Below are positions 17,376-25,215 of a stretch of 64,000 bases of DNA, piece by piece. The notes under the pieces are model-generated. The model did not search any database, was not told where the DNA came from, and saw only the letters and a list, made by a program, of their open reading frames with translations. Origin of the DNA: Mycobacterium sp. (GTDB taxonomy: Bacteria; Actinomycetota; Actinomycetes; Mycobacteriales; Mycobacteriaceae); the NCBI GenBank assembly GCA_016197405.1, contig JACPVR010000018.1, positions 124,001-188,000 of the forward strand. The letters are read 5' to 3'. A program made the translations under genes and the position numbers. Each line of letters begins with the position of its first letter. Within the stretch, counting starts at the first letter, position 1.

Positions 17376-18146
17376 ATGGCACTGGCGACGATCCCAGGAC
17401 CGACCACTGCGGAACGTATCCGTAGCGCATGCGTTCGCGCCGGCAGCGCCCTGCTGGCACTCGACGGATCCGAACCCGAGACCACCACGGTGCATCACCT
17501 GCTGGCCGACGGCTCTTTCGCGATCACCGTGCCCACCGCCGGCTGTGCCGCGGCCAGCGTCGTCAGCGCCGGCGCCGCAGGCAGCCAGGCCGTCCTGGAG
17601 CTGACCGATTACGCTCCGCTGCCGCTGCGCGAACCGGTCCGCTCCCTGGTCTGGATCCGTGGCCGGCTACACCGGATCCCCGCCCACGAAGAGCGCGCGG
17701 TCCTCGACCTGATCGCCGTCGACAACCCGAATCCTGCTCTGCTGCAAGTGGGATCGGATCACAGCCTGCTGCGCCTGGAGGTCGAGTCGGTGGTGGTCGC
17801 CGACGCTACCGGCGCCGAGTCGGTGGGCATCGCCGCGTTGCTGGCCGCCCGGCCGGACCCGTTCAGCTCCATGGAGACCTGCTGGCTGCGCCATATCGAT
17901 TCCGACCATCACGACGTCGTCGCACGCCTGGCGTCCAAGCTGCCCGCACCGCTGCGCTGCGGCCGGGTCCGGCCGTTGGGATTGGACCGCTACGGCGTCC
18001 GGCTACGCGTCGAAGGTGAGGATGGCGACCACGATGTCCGGTTGCCGTTCGCGCGTCCGGTCGACGACGTGCACGGCCTGAGCCAGGCGATTCGCATCCT
18101 GATGGGCTGCCCTTTCGTCAACGGCCTGCGCGCCCGCCGATTCTGA
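17376..18146 (+). CDS. DUF2470-type protein, probable haem/iron-related (Rv3839-like)
   Basis: This 256-residue soluble protein starts at ATG behind a GGAAGG ribosome site (17363-17368). The fold appears to be a split-barrel (pyridoxamine-oxidase-like) domain followed by a C-terminal DUF2470 domain with SMETCWLRHIDSDHHDVVA and a closing LPFARPVDDVHGLSQAI. The same pairing is found in HugZ/HutZ-type haem-binding proteins. Iron control by the upstream IdeR box supports a role in iron or haem handling. No membrane segment or signal peptide is seen. The exact reaction is inferred, not shown. Confidence 0.85.
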   Translation: MALATIPGPTTAERIRSACVRAGSALLALDGSEPETTTVHHLLADGSFAITVPTAGCAAASVVSAGAAGSQAVLELTDYAPLPLREPVRSLVWIRGRLHRIPAHEERAVLDLIAVDNPNPALLQVGSDHSLLRLEVESVVVADATGAESVGIAALLAARPDPFSSMETCWLRHIDSDHHDVVARLASKLPAPLRCGRVRPLGLDRYGVRLRVEGEDGDHDVRLPFARPVDDVHGLSQAIRILMGCPFVNGLRARRF

Positions 18147-18165
18147 GGTCCGCACCGCGGCTACC

Positions 18166-18948
18166 GTGTCTCGGGTGACCGCGTCCGAGCCGCCCGTTGC
18201 CGGCGAGCCCGTCGACCGCCGGACCCTCAAGATCGAGATCGCCGTCATGCTGGCGGTCACCTTCGGTTTCAGTGCCGTCACCGCGACGCTGCAACTGATC
18301 GATTTCGTGTTGCGCGGCCTGGCCGGCCAACGAGTGGCGCTCAATCCGCGTCGCTCCTACTTCGACCTCATCGACCTCGGGCTCAATCTGGCCTATATCG
18401 GCCAGCTGGTGGCCTGGGGCGCGTTGGGCCTCTACCTGTTGTGGCGCAGCGGTTTCGGTCCCGCAAGCATCGGTCTGCGACGGTTCCGCTGGCGCGCCGA
18501 CGGGCTCGGCGGGCTCGGCTTGGCGGCACTGATCGGCATACCGGGCCTCGGGCTCTACCTGGTGGCGCGCACGCTGGGCCTGAGCGCGGAGGTCACACCG
18601 ACCGAACTGACCGACTCGTGGTGGCGCATCCCGGTACTGGTGCTGGCGGCCTTCGCCAATGCCTGGGCCGAGGAGGTCATCGTCGTCGGATACCTGCTGA
18701 CCCGGCTGCAGCAGTTGCAGATGCGCCCCAGCCGGGCCCTGCTGACCTCAAGCCTGCTGCGCGGGGCCTATCACCTGTATCAGGGCTTCGGCGCCGGGCT
18801 GGGCAACCTCGCCATGGGAGTGGTGTTCGGGACGGTGTGGCGGCGCACCGGCCGGCTGTGGCCGCTGATCATCGCGCACGGAATCATCGACACCGTGGCT
18901 TTCGTCGGCTACGCGCTGCTCGCCGGGCATCTGGGTTGGTTGCGTTAG
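18166..18948 (+). CDS. CPBP-family intramembrane metalloprotease
   Basis: This 260-residue polytopic membrane protein starts at GTG and has about six to seven hydrophobic segments. The conserved CPBP (CAAX protease and bacteriocin-processing) blocks are present: Glu-Glu in NAWAEEVIVVGYLLTRL, and later His residues in YHLYQGFGAGLGN and IAHGIIDT. The first block has Gly-Tyr where an Arg is usual. These enzymes cut or modify proteins within the membrane; the substrate is unknown. It follows the iron-regulated gene by 19 bases and may share its transcript. Confidence 0.88.
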   Translation: MSRVTASEPPVAGEPVDRRTLKIEIAVMLAVTFGFSAVTATLQLIDFVLRGLAGQRVALNPRRSYFDLIDLGLNLAYIGQLVAWGALGLYLLWRSGFGPASIGLRRFRWRADGLGGLGLAALIGIPGLGLYLVARTLGLSAEVTPTELTDSWWRIPVLVLAAFANAWAEEVIVVGYLLTRLQQLQMRPSRALLTSSLLRGAYHLYQGFGAGLGNLAMGVVFGTVWRRTGRLWPLIIAHGIIDTVAFVGYALLAGHLGWLR

Positions 18949-18980
18949 CGCCATCCCCCGCGGTTACGCCGTAAGTTGAC

Positions 18981-20255
18981 GTGGTGAGTGATGACCGACG
19001 GCCGGTTCCGCCGCGCGACCCCGCGGGCGAGCCCACGCAGGTCATCCGTCGCGACCCCGGCTATCGGCCGCCGCCGCCGGCCGGAGGGCGGCCGCCACCG
19101 CCGCGGCATCCGCAGGCCTTACCGCCAATGCCCCCGCCACCGCGCCAACCCCAGGCGCGCCGACCGGCACCCCCGCCGCCACCGCCGCCCCCGCCGCCAC
19201 CGCCTCAGGCGCGCAGAGCGGCACCTCCGCCGCCACCGCCCGCGGCGCGCCGACCCCGTCCGGCACCGGCCGCTGCCGCACCGCCGAAGAAGAAGCGCCG
19301 CCGCAGGCCGTGGGGACGCATCATCGCGGCGCTGCTGCTGGTCGCCGTGCTTGGTGTCGCCGGCACGGCGGTGTGGGCCGAGAAGTCGTTGCACCGCATC
19401 ACCGCGCTCACCGACTACCCGGACCGGCCGGCCGCAGGGGCGGGCAGCACCTGGTTACTGGTGGGCTCGGACAGCCGCACCGACCTGACCGAGGAACAGC
19501 AGGCCGAACTGACCACCGGTGGGGACCTGGGCAACGGTCGCACCGACACGATCCTGCTGGTGCACGTGCCCGGCCTCGGTTCAGCCACCCCGACCACCAT
19601 GGTCTCGATCCCGCGCGATTCCTACGTCCCGATCCCCGGCTACGGCAGCGACAAGATCAATGCCGCGTTCGCCCTGGGCGGCCCGCAACTGCTCGCACAG
19701 ACCGTCGAGCAGGCCACCGGGCTGCGACTCGACCACTACGCCGAGGTCGGCTTCGGCGGCTTCGCCGGCGTGGTGGACGCGCTGGGCGGTGTCACGATGT
19801 GCCCGGCCGAACCGATATCCGACCCGCTCGCCGGTATCGACCTCCCGGCCGGATGCCAGCTTCTCGACGGCCGCAGCGCGCTGGGATTCGTCCGCAGCCG
19901 CGCCACCCCCCGCGCCGATCTGGACCGGATGGTCAATCAGCGAGCCTTCATGTCGGCGCTGCTGCACCGCGCGGCCAGCCCGGCGGTGTGGGCCAATCCG
20001 TGGCGCTGGTACTCGGTGCCCCATGCCGCCATCACCGCGCTGACGGTCGATGACGGTGATCACATCTGGGACCTGGCCCGGCTGGGCTGGGCGATGCGCG
20101 GTGACACCACCACGGTGACGGTTCCGATCGGTGAGTTCACCGGTAACGAGTCGGGCGATGTCGTGGTGTGGGACCACGACGCGGCTGGTCAGCTGTTCGA
20201 AGCGCTGGCCAACGACCAACCGGTGCCACAAGCCGCGCTCGACGCGCAGCCCTGA
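18981..20255 (+). CDS. LytR-CpsA-Psr (LCP) family cell-wall ligase
   Basis: This 424-residue membrane protein starts at GTG (18981; a second GTG directly follows). The first 105 residues are a cytoplasmic Pro/Arg-rich tail with runs of eight or more prolines. One transmembrane helix (about 112-132, IIAALLLVAVLGVAG) follows, and then an extracytoplasmic LCP domain. LCP hallmarks are LLVGSDSR, GRTDTILLVH, MVSIPRDSYVPIPG and the FVRSRATPRADLDRM Arg cluster, which bind the polyprenyl pyrophosphate. In mycobacteria LCP proteins attach arabinogalactan to peptidoglycan. The position corresponds to Rv3840, but this copy is full length, whereas I recall the M. tuberculosis gene as being much shorter. 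Confidence 0.92.
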   Translation: MVSDDRRPVPPRDPAGEPTQVIRRDPGYRPPPPAGGRPPPPRHPQALPPMPPPPRQPQARRPAPPPPPPPPPPPPQARRAAPPPPPPAARRPRPAPAAAAPPKKKRRRRPWGRIIAALLLVAVLGVAGTAVWAEKSLHRITALTDYPDRPAAGAGSTWLLVGSDSRTDLTEEQQAELTTGGDLGNGRTDTILLVHVPGLGSATPTTMVSIPRDSYVPIPGYGSDKINAAFALGGPQLLAQTVEQATGLRLDHYAEVGFGGFAGVVDALGGVTMCPAEPISDPLAGIDLPAGCQLLDGRSALGFVRSRATPRADLDRMVNQRAFMSALLHRAASPAVWANPWRWYSVPHAAITALTVDDGDHIWDLARLGWAMRGDTTTVTVPIGEFTGNESGDVVVWDHDAAGQLFEALANDQPVPQAALDAQP

Positions 20256-20326
20256 CACCATTCCTCCATTTAGTAATGCCGAAATTGAAATTGCCGAATC
20301 CCGGCGGCAAATTCACCTCGATAAAG

Positions 20327-20360
20327 TTAGGAAATCCTTTCCTGAGTTAGTGTCACCTTC
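20327..20360 (+). promoter_or_regulatory. Two overlapping IdeR-like boxes upstream of bfrB
   Basis: Two candidate 19-base sites overlap slightly: 20327-20345 (ttaggaaatcctttcctga, 12 of 19 matches) and 20342-20360 (ctgagttagtgtcaccttc, 11 of 19 matches). Tandem IdeR sites well upstream of bfrB are the arrangement through which IdeR activates ferritin expression in M. tuberculosis. Each single site is weak, so the pairing and context carry the claim. Confidence 0.6.
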
Positions 20361-20398
20361 GATGAAATAGCCTCTCACCTGCTGTATCTTCGACGATC

Positions 20399-20944
20399 AT
20401 GAGCGCTACCGATATCACTGAAACCAAATTCCACAGCATGTTGCAGGACCAGATCCGCAATGAATTCACGGCGTCGGCGCAATACGTCGCGATCGCCGTT
20501 CATTTCGACGACGAAGACCTGCCGCAGCTGGCCGCGCACTTCTACCGGCAAGCCGTCGAGGAACGCAATCACGCCATGATGCTGGTGCGCTACCTCATCG
20601 ACCGCGGCGTCAAGGCCGACATCCCGGGCACCGACCCGGTCCGCAACGACTTCGGATCGGTGCGCGACGCGCTGGCCCTGGCCCTCGACCAGGAACGTGC
20701 CGTCACCGAGCAGATCACCGCCCTGACCGCGGCCGCCCGCGACGAGCACGACTACCTCGGCGAGCAGTTCATGCAGTGGTTCCTCAAGGAGCAGGTCGAA
20801 GAGGTCGCCACCATGACGACACTGCTGCGAATCGCCGAACGCGCGGGCAGCGACCTGTTCCACATCGAGGATTTCGTGGCACGCGAGATGAAGGTCCCCG
20901 CGGCCGACCCCGGCGCTCCCGCAGCGGCCGGCGGCGCGCTCTGA
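20399..20944 (+). CDS. bfrB: Ferritin BfrB (non-haem iron storage)
   Basis: This 181-residue ferritin has the ferroxidase ligands Glu22, Glu55 and His58 (EERNHAM), with the remaining Glu/Gln ligands in ALDQERAVTEQ and WFLKEQVEEV. Mycobacterial BfrB assembles into a 24-mer that oxidises and stores iron and guards against iron toxicity. The short C-terminal tail rich in Ala/Pro is typical. The start is ATG with a poor ribosome site, and the iron-responsive boxes upstream suggest activation by iron-loaded IdeR. It is convergent with the broken glpQ1 gene, sharing a hairpin terminator. Confidence 0.95.
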   Translation: MSATDITETKFHSMLQDQIRNEFTASAQYVAIAVHFDDEDLPQLAAHFYRQAVEERNHAMMLVRYLIDRGVKADIPGTDPVRNDFGSVRDALALALDQERAVTEQITALTAAARDEHDYLGEQFMQWFLKEQVEEVATMTTLLRIAERAGSDLFHIEDFVAREMKVPAADPGAPAAAGGAL

Positions 20945-20962
20945 GCTGACGACGGACGCGGT

Positions 20963-20984
20963 GCGGGATCAGTCTGGATCCCGC
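20963..20984. terminator. Bidirectional hairpin between bfrB and glpQ1
   Basis: An eight-base perfect inverted repeat (gcgggatc 20963-20970, gatcccgc 20977-20984) with a six-base loop lies between the convergent genes and covers the last codons of glpQ1. It could end both transcripts. No long T-run is present. Confidence 0.6.
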
Positions 20985-21623
20985 TCCGCACCGGTCAGCC
21001 CGTCCTGTAACCAGCCTTTGGTACGGCCCGGGTGATTGGTGGCGATCCAGGCCACCCCGAGATCACGGCAGAACGCCACATCCTCGTAGTGATCGACGGT
21101 CCAGCAGTACAGCGCGCGGCCCTGCGCCGCGGCACGGTCGACGAGCTCGGGATGTTCACGCAGGTCCTGTATCGAAGGCCCGACGGCGGTCGCCCCGACC
21201 GTAGTGGCGGCGCTGCCGCCGAGCAGTCGCGACGTCTCGCCCAGCAGCACCGTGGGCAGCAGTGGCGCGGCACGCCGGATGCGCCACACCGCCGACGCCG
21301 AGAACGACATCACCACGGCGCGGGACAGATCCGCCGAGGCGGGTGACGCGATGCCATAGCGGTGCAGCAGGGCAAGAACCTTGCTCTCCACCAGCGCGCC
21401 GTAGCGCACCGGGTGTTTGGTCTCGAGTGCGGTCGACGCGGCGATCGTGCACACACACCAGGTGCCCGTCCCGGGTCAGCCGCACGTCACATTCGACGCC
21501 GTCGGCGCCTTCCTGCAGCGCCAGTTCGTAGGCCGCCAGAGTGTGCTCGGGAAGGGCGCCCGACGCCCCACGATGGGCGACCACGAACGGATGTCCGCCG
21601 GGTACGTCGTCGGCCGAGCTCAT
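20969..21623 (-). pseudogene. glpQ1: Glycerophosphodiester phosphodiesterase GlpQ1, disrupted by internal deletion and frameshift
   Basis: The N-terminal part starts at ATG 21621-21623. It shows GDPD signature blocks: the His-Arg-Gly stretch VVAHRGAS, the metal-binding GVECDVRLTRDG and VHDRRVDRT. Directly after DRT the frame changes and coding continues at LETKHPVRYGAL, which in intact mycobacterial GlpQ1 lies roughly 55-60 codons further on. The second fragment then runs normally to the stop at 20969 with CWTVDHYEDV and WIATNHPGRTK. The junction is near 21430. Neither frame alone gives a complete TIM barrel, so this allele should be inactive for hydrolysing glycerophosphodiesters. An assembly or sequencing deletion is an alternative explanation. 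Its length and position correspond to Rv3842c. Confidence 0.82.
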
Positions 21624-21627
21624 CGCG

Positions 21628-22668
21628 CTACGCCGCAGGTTCCCGGTCTTTGGATGCGAGCGCGTCGGCCGGATCGTCGGCCGACACCGCGGCCTCCGAC
21701 CCGTTCGGCGCGTCATCGCGCTCCACTTCGACCACGACCCACCGATGCGCGGGGCGGTCGACCGGCTTGCGGACGAATCCGTCGTAGACCCTGATCAGGG
21801 CGACCACCGCGGCCAATGCCACCAGGTAACCGATCGTCGTCGTGACGGTGTTGTCGGCGATGCCCTGGGCATCCGAGGTGAAGCTGGTGGCCACCGCGAA
21901 GATCGACACCGCGGTCGAGATCACCCACAGCGCCCACCACAGCACGATCGGCTTGCGCAGCCTGCTGTACACGCCCTCGGTCATGGCGGTCTCGATGACG
22001 AAGACCGGGGCCCACAGCAGGTTCACCACCGGAATCAGACAGCCGGCCCACAACACCCCGGCGGGACGCGGTTCGGGCAGCCGGTGATGGGCGTAGACCG
22101 CGGCGCGGCGGGCGATGAGCCAGCGCGTCAGCACCACCGCCGCACCGATGACGGCGACGATCGCGGCGATGGCGATGATGACGCCGAGCCACACCGCAAC
22201 GGCGGCCAGCAGCGGCGGCAGCAGGGTGTCGCGGTTGATGACCAGCAAGAGGTACCGCAGGGCATGTATGACAGCGGCGGCGGCGAGCACGCCGGCGGTG
22301 GCCAGCAGCGTCGCGCGCACCAGGACCTCGGACGGCCCGGAGGCCGGTGCGGACTGCTCTGTCGGCGACGGGCCCAGGTGCTCGACGAGTCCCCACCCGG
22401 GGTTACCCGCGTAGCGCGGTGTCGGGGAAAGTCCCCGGGAGCGGCGGCGTGGCGGTGGCGCGGCGCCGGGCCGCACTGCGATCCAGCGCATACCGGGTGC
22501 CGGGCGCTGGACCGGCCGCGGGGCCGCTGCCGGGCGACCCCAGTTCGGGTCCACCGGCGGTTGATCGACAGTCGGCGCCAGCAGCGCACCCTGACAACGC
22601 GGGCACCAGGTTCGCTGCTTGTCGCGCACATTCCAGCGCGTGCCGCATCCCGAACAGACCTGGATCAC
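21628..22668 (-). CDS. Zinc-ribbon and multi-spanning membrane protein, DUF4328-like (Rv3843c-like)
   Basis: This 346-residue protein begins with a short zinc ribbon (CSGCGTRWN and WCPRCQGAL, two CxxC pairs). A Pro/Arg-rich linker to about residue 105 follows, then about six transmembrane segments between 115 and 305. The membrane part resembles the DUF4328 family of actinobacteria, for which no function is known. A charged acidic tail closes the protein. The start is ATG. The stop lies four bases upstream of the glpQ1 start, so the two share a transcript. Confidence 0.85.
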   Translation of the reverse strand: MIQVCSGCGTRWNVRDKQRTWCPRCQGALLAPTVDQPPVDPNWGRPAAAPRPVQRPAPGMRWIAVRPGAAPPPRRRSRGLSPTPRYAGNPGWGLVEHLGPSPTEQSAPASGPSEVLVRATLLATAGVLAAAAVIHALRYLLLVINRDTLLPPLLAAVAVWLGVIIAIAAIVAVIGAAVVLTRWLIARRAAVYAHHRLPEPRPAGVLWAGCLIPVVNLLWAPVFVIETAMTEGVYSRLRKPIVLWWALWVISTAVSIFAVATSFTSDAQGIADNTVTTTIGYLVALAAVVALIRVYDGFVRKPVDRPAHRWVVVEVERDDAPNGSEAAVSADDPADALASKDREPAA

Positions 22669-22729
22669 CGGACCAGCCTAGCCACCGCACCGGCGCAGTA
22701 CAGCGCGGTCGACGCGAAGCAGGGCGTGC

Positions 22730-23071
22730 TCAGACACTGCCCGGGGCGCCGTCATCGGTGACCACGGGCCTGCCCGCGCCGGCCCAGGCCAGCATCCCGC
22801 CGTCGACGTTGACGGGCTCGTAGCCGTTGCGCTGCAGATACTCGGCCACCCGGTAGGAGCGTCCGCCGGCATGACAGATCACGAACAGTTCCTTTTCCGG
22901 ATCGATCTCGCTCATCCGGGCGGGTATGTCGCCCATCGGGATGTGCTGCGCGCCCGGTGCGTGTCCGCGCTGCCACTCGTCGTCCTCGCGGACGTCGAGC
23001 AGGAGCACCGATTCGCCGAATTCGGTGGGCACGGTCGTGATCTCCGCCTGCCGGACGGCTGAATTGTCCAT
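22730..23071 (-). CDS. Rhodanese-like domain protein
   Basis: This 113-residue single-domain rhodanese has the active-site loop Cys-His-Ala-Gly-Gly-Arg-Ser (FVICHAGGRSYRVA). The usual LLDVREDDEWQRGH start of the domain and a VNVDGGMLAW ending are also present. Such proteins transfer sulfane sulfur to thiol acceptors or serve as redox/phosphate sensors. Length is that of GlpE/PspE-type enzymes. It stands alone on the minus strand, about 60 bases upstream of the DUF4328-like gene, with a non-coding 400-base region behind it. Confidence 0.93.
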   Translation of the reverse strand: MDNSAVRQAEITTVPTEFGESVLLLDVREDDEWQRGHAPGAQHIPMGDIPARMSEIDPEKELFVICHAGGRSYRVAEYLQRNGYEPVNVDGGMLAWAGAGRPVVTDDGAPGSV

Positions 23072-23474
23072 GCCACCAATCCTGGCATGTGCTGCCCGGT
23101 GTCGGGAGCCCCGGCAGCAATCTCGAGGCTATCCACAGTTTGCACAGCTTTATCCACAGGGCGGTCGGCGGCCCGAACACGCTCTACGAGCCCATCCGGG
23201 CGCGCATCCGGTCCATATTGTGGATAACCCGTGCGTCAATAGCCGTCGGCATCAACAAGGTTATCGGCCGTGAGCGAAATACCTTGCTCGGCTAAGTATC
23301 GGTTGCCAGGGACTGTGTCGGGTATCGCACCAGGCCCGAGGGCGCCGTCCGGGCCACAACATTGGGCGCCGGATTTTCCTCGAGGTACATAAGCGGTTAT
23401 GATCGCCGTCACAGGTAAGCCTGTGACACACCTCACCGGGGGAGAAGCAATAGCGTGAGAGGCGGGAATAGCTG
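23072..23474. other. Non-coding region of about 400 bases with DnaA-box-like sites and an inverted repeat
   Basis: No convincing coding sequence is seen. Two exact copies of TTATCCACA (23150-23158 forward; 23219-23227 reverse) and one 8-of-9 copy (23129-23137) match the DnaA box. A perfect 8-base inverted repeat (23408-23415 and 23420-23427) lies just upstream of the tiny membrane-protein gene. Leftward it must also contain the rhodanese promoter. Confidence 0.6.
23408..23427. promoter_or_regulatory. Perfect inverted repeat, possible operator
   Basis: gtcacagg and cctgtgac are separated by four bases (taag). The dyad lies 47 bases before the start codon of the 51-residue membrane protein, a normal distance for a repressor or activator site. 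Its half-site order is the reverse of the usual CRP site (TGTGA-N6-TCACA), so the binding protein is not identified. Confidence 0.5.
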
Positions 23475-23630
23475 ATGGCCACACATCCGAGTCCACAGTC
23501 GGTTTCTGCATCCACGCACTGGTACACGCCCTCGGCAACATGCAACCGCTCCTACCAGTTGGCGCTGCTTCGTGCGGGTGTGATCGCACTGGTCCTGCTC
23601 GGCGTGCTGGCACTCATCGTTCTGTTCTGA
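23475..23630 (+). CDS. Small membrane protein of 51 residues
   Basis: This short frame starts at ATG with GAGGCGGG a few bases upstream. It encodes a Ser/Thr-rich 30-residue N-terminus and a single strongly hydrophobic helix at the C-terminus (about 35-51, GVIALVLLGVLALIVLF) with one Arg just before it. That shape is typical of a single-pass small membrane protein. It is the gene nearest to an upstream perfect dyad and converges on the Ni-SOD maturation protease gene, overlapping its stop by 17 bases. Nothing is known of its role; a partner of the protease or of SodN is only a guess from position. Confidence 0.6.
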   Translation: MATHPSPQSVSASTHWYTPSATCNRSYQLALLRAGVIALVLLGVLALIVLF

Positions 23631-23973
23631 GTCGGCGCGGCCCGTCCCCGCGCACCGTCCACACCACGCGATACGAATCTCCGGCGGGAACCCAGCCGAA
23701 CTGCCGTGAGTCGACGACACCGGGCGCCTGCGGATTGTCCGAGCGGGCCTCGAACATCGCGTCGCGTCCGGTACCGCGCACACCGCCCACCCGCTTGACG
23801 AGCCAGCGCGAGGGCAGCGTGGGGTCACGAAAAATCCGGACCTGGTCGCGTCGCGGAGTGCCGCCACGCAGGCCCAGCAGACCGTCGCCGGGAAGCAGCG
23901 TCGGGCGCATCGAATCCTCGACGACCAGGAAGCGGCGCAGCGGCAGACGCTGCTTCACCCGGGGCAGGCGCAC
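23614..23973 (-). CDS. sodX: Nickel superoxide dismutase maturation protease, signal peptidase S26 type
   Basis: This 119-residue protein has the S26 catalytic Ser in EDSMRPTLLPGD and the catalytic Lys in LVKRVGGVRG. Unlike leader peptidases it has no clear membrane anchor. SodX-type proteases remove the short propeptide of Ni-SOD so that the nickel-hook His becomes the N-terminus. The start selected is a GTG at 23971-23973; an open frame continues upstream but would run into sodN. The gene diverges from sodN across a 49-base gap, the usual gene pair for this system. Confidence 0.88.
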   Translation of the reverse strand: MRLPRVKQRLPLRRFLVVEDSMRPTLLPGDGLLGLRGGTPRRDQVRIFRDPTLPSRWLVKRVGGVRGTGRDAMFEARSDNPQAPGVVDSRQFGWVPAGDSYRVVWTVRGDGPRRLRTER

Positions 23974-24022
23974 GAGGGCAGTGTAGGTTTTCGCCGAACA
24001 CCTGGCGGGGTAAGTTAGGCCT

Positions 24023-24445
24023 ATGCTGCATCGACTCTTCACAAACGCCACCCCCGCCCACGCCCATTGCGATCTGTACTGCGGTGTCTATGACCCCGCG
24101 CAGGCCAAGATCGAGGCGCTGTCCGTTCTGAAGACGCTTCAGAAGTACCACGATTCGGATGACGATCACTTCAAGACGCGCGCCATCATCATCAAGGAGC
24201 AGCGCGCCGAAGAGGTCAAGCACCACCTGACGGTGTTGTGGGCCGACTTCTTCACCAAGGAACACTTCGAGCAGTTCCCCAACCTGCACCAGCTCTTCTG
24301 GGACGGCGTGCACGGCGCGGGCGACGCCAAGAAGTCGCTCGACATCGCCGTCGCCGAGAAGCTGCTCGCCACGATCGATCAGATCTCCGACATCTTCTGG
24401 CAGACCGAGAAGGCCAAGGGCATGGGCGTCTACCCGCCTGCCTGA
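24023..24445 (+). CDS. sodN: Nickel superoxide dismutase
   Basis: This 140-residue precursor gives a mature enzyme of about 126 residues after removal of a 14-residue propeptide ending in Ala-His-Ala. The new N-terminus His-Cys-Asp-Leu-Tyr-Cys-Gly-Val-Tyr-Asp-Pro is the nickel hook: His1, Cys2 and Cys6 are nickel ligands. Position 5 is Tyr, where the well-studied Streptomyces enzymes have Pro. The remainder is the four-helix bundle of Ni-SOD, with KEQRAEEVKHHLTVLW conserved. The enzyme turns superoxide into oxygen and peroxide. Expression may be nickel-responsive, but no Nur site is clear. A strong hairpin terminator follows. Confidence 0.93.
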   Translation: MLHRLFTNATPAHAHCDLYCGVYDPAQAKIEALSVLKTLQKYHDSDDDHFKTRAIIIKEQRAEEVKHHLTVLWADFFTKEHFEQFPNLHQLFWDGVHGAGDAKKSLDIAVAEKLLATIDQISDIFWQTEKAKGMGVYPPA

Positions 24446-24461
24446 CATCACATCCGACAGC

Positions 24462-24497
24462 AGGGGCGTCGCGCATAATGCGCGGCGCCCCTTTGTT
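24462..24497 (+). terminator. Rho-independent-like terminator after sodN
   Basis: Two nested stems (aggggcg/cgcccct and gcgca/tgcgc) form a stable hairpin, followed by ctttgttat. It begins 17 bases after the sodN stop. Confidence 0.85.
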
Positions 24498-24626
24498 ATC
24501 GGCGCGTTACCTCGACGGTTAGCAGTCGTGTCCTCTTGCGTGCCAGCGGGGTTGTACCCCATCCTGTTCAAACCGACCCGTAGCCGTGTCGCCCAGCAGC
24601 ACCAACCGACAAGTCGCGGAGGGCAT

Positions 24627-25160
24627 ATGGATACCGGCCCTGGACGAGCAATCGGACTCGCCCCCTTCCATTCTCGTGGCTCCCTCAAAGGGTTCGTGGT
24701 GTCGGGCCGATGGCCGGATTCCACCAAGGAGTGGGCACAACTGTTGATGGCTGCGGTTCGCGTCGCTTCTCTGCCCGGATTGCTCTCCACCACAACGATA
24801 TTCGGCGTCCGTGAAGAGCTTCCCGATGCTCCCGAGCCCGGCACGGTCGGGCTGGTCCTCGCCGAAGGGCCCGTCGTCGGCGAGTCCGCAGTGACGCCAG
24901 GACATTTCGCCGACCACCAGCCGCCCGCCCTGATAATGCTGCACCCACCGTCGGAAACCATGCCGTCGCTGCCCGAATGCGTGGGAGCCGCGTCTGGATG
25001 CGTATTGCTGCCCGGCCTACCGCATTTGGGCCTGGAGCACCGCGCCGCCTGGGTCGAGGCGGAGTCGGACGGCACCATCACCTCGATGGTGAGCCGTGTC
25101 GGTGTCGATCCGATAAGCCACCCCGACACCGCGATTCTGGCGATGCTGCTGGCCGCCTAG
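24627..25160 (+). CDS. Conserved mycobacterial protein of unknown function (Rv3847-like)
   Basis: This 177-residue soluble protein has the same length as Rv3847. The start is an ATG with GCGGAGGG at 24616-24623. The N-terminal block GLAPFHSRGSLKGFVVSGRW and the stretch PDSTKEWAQLLMAAVRVASLP are, as far as I recall, strongly conserved in mycobacteria. No known catalytic motif, signal peptide or membrane helix is visible. It precedes the transporter gene by 198 bases, a gap filled by a riboswitch, so it is likely a separate transcript. Confidence 0.88.
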   Translation: MDTGPGRAIGLAPFHSRGSLKGFVVSGRWPDSTKEWAQLLMAAVRVASLPGLLSTTTIFGVREELPDAPEPGTVGLVLAEGPVVGESAVTPGHFADHQPPALIMLHPPSETMPSLPECVGAASGCVLLPGLPHLGLEHRAAWVEAESDGTITSMVSRVGVDPISHPDTAILAMLLAA

Positions 25161-25215
25161 CCGATTCGACAGGTGGCGCGAGCACCGTATTTGACCGTAT
25201 GGTGTGGACTATCAG

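Noticed and set aside
23129..23227. A chromosomal origin at the DnaA-box cluster
   Set aside because: dnaA, dnaN, rpmH and an AT-rich unwinding element are not present; the cluster is too small to be oriC.
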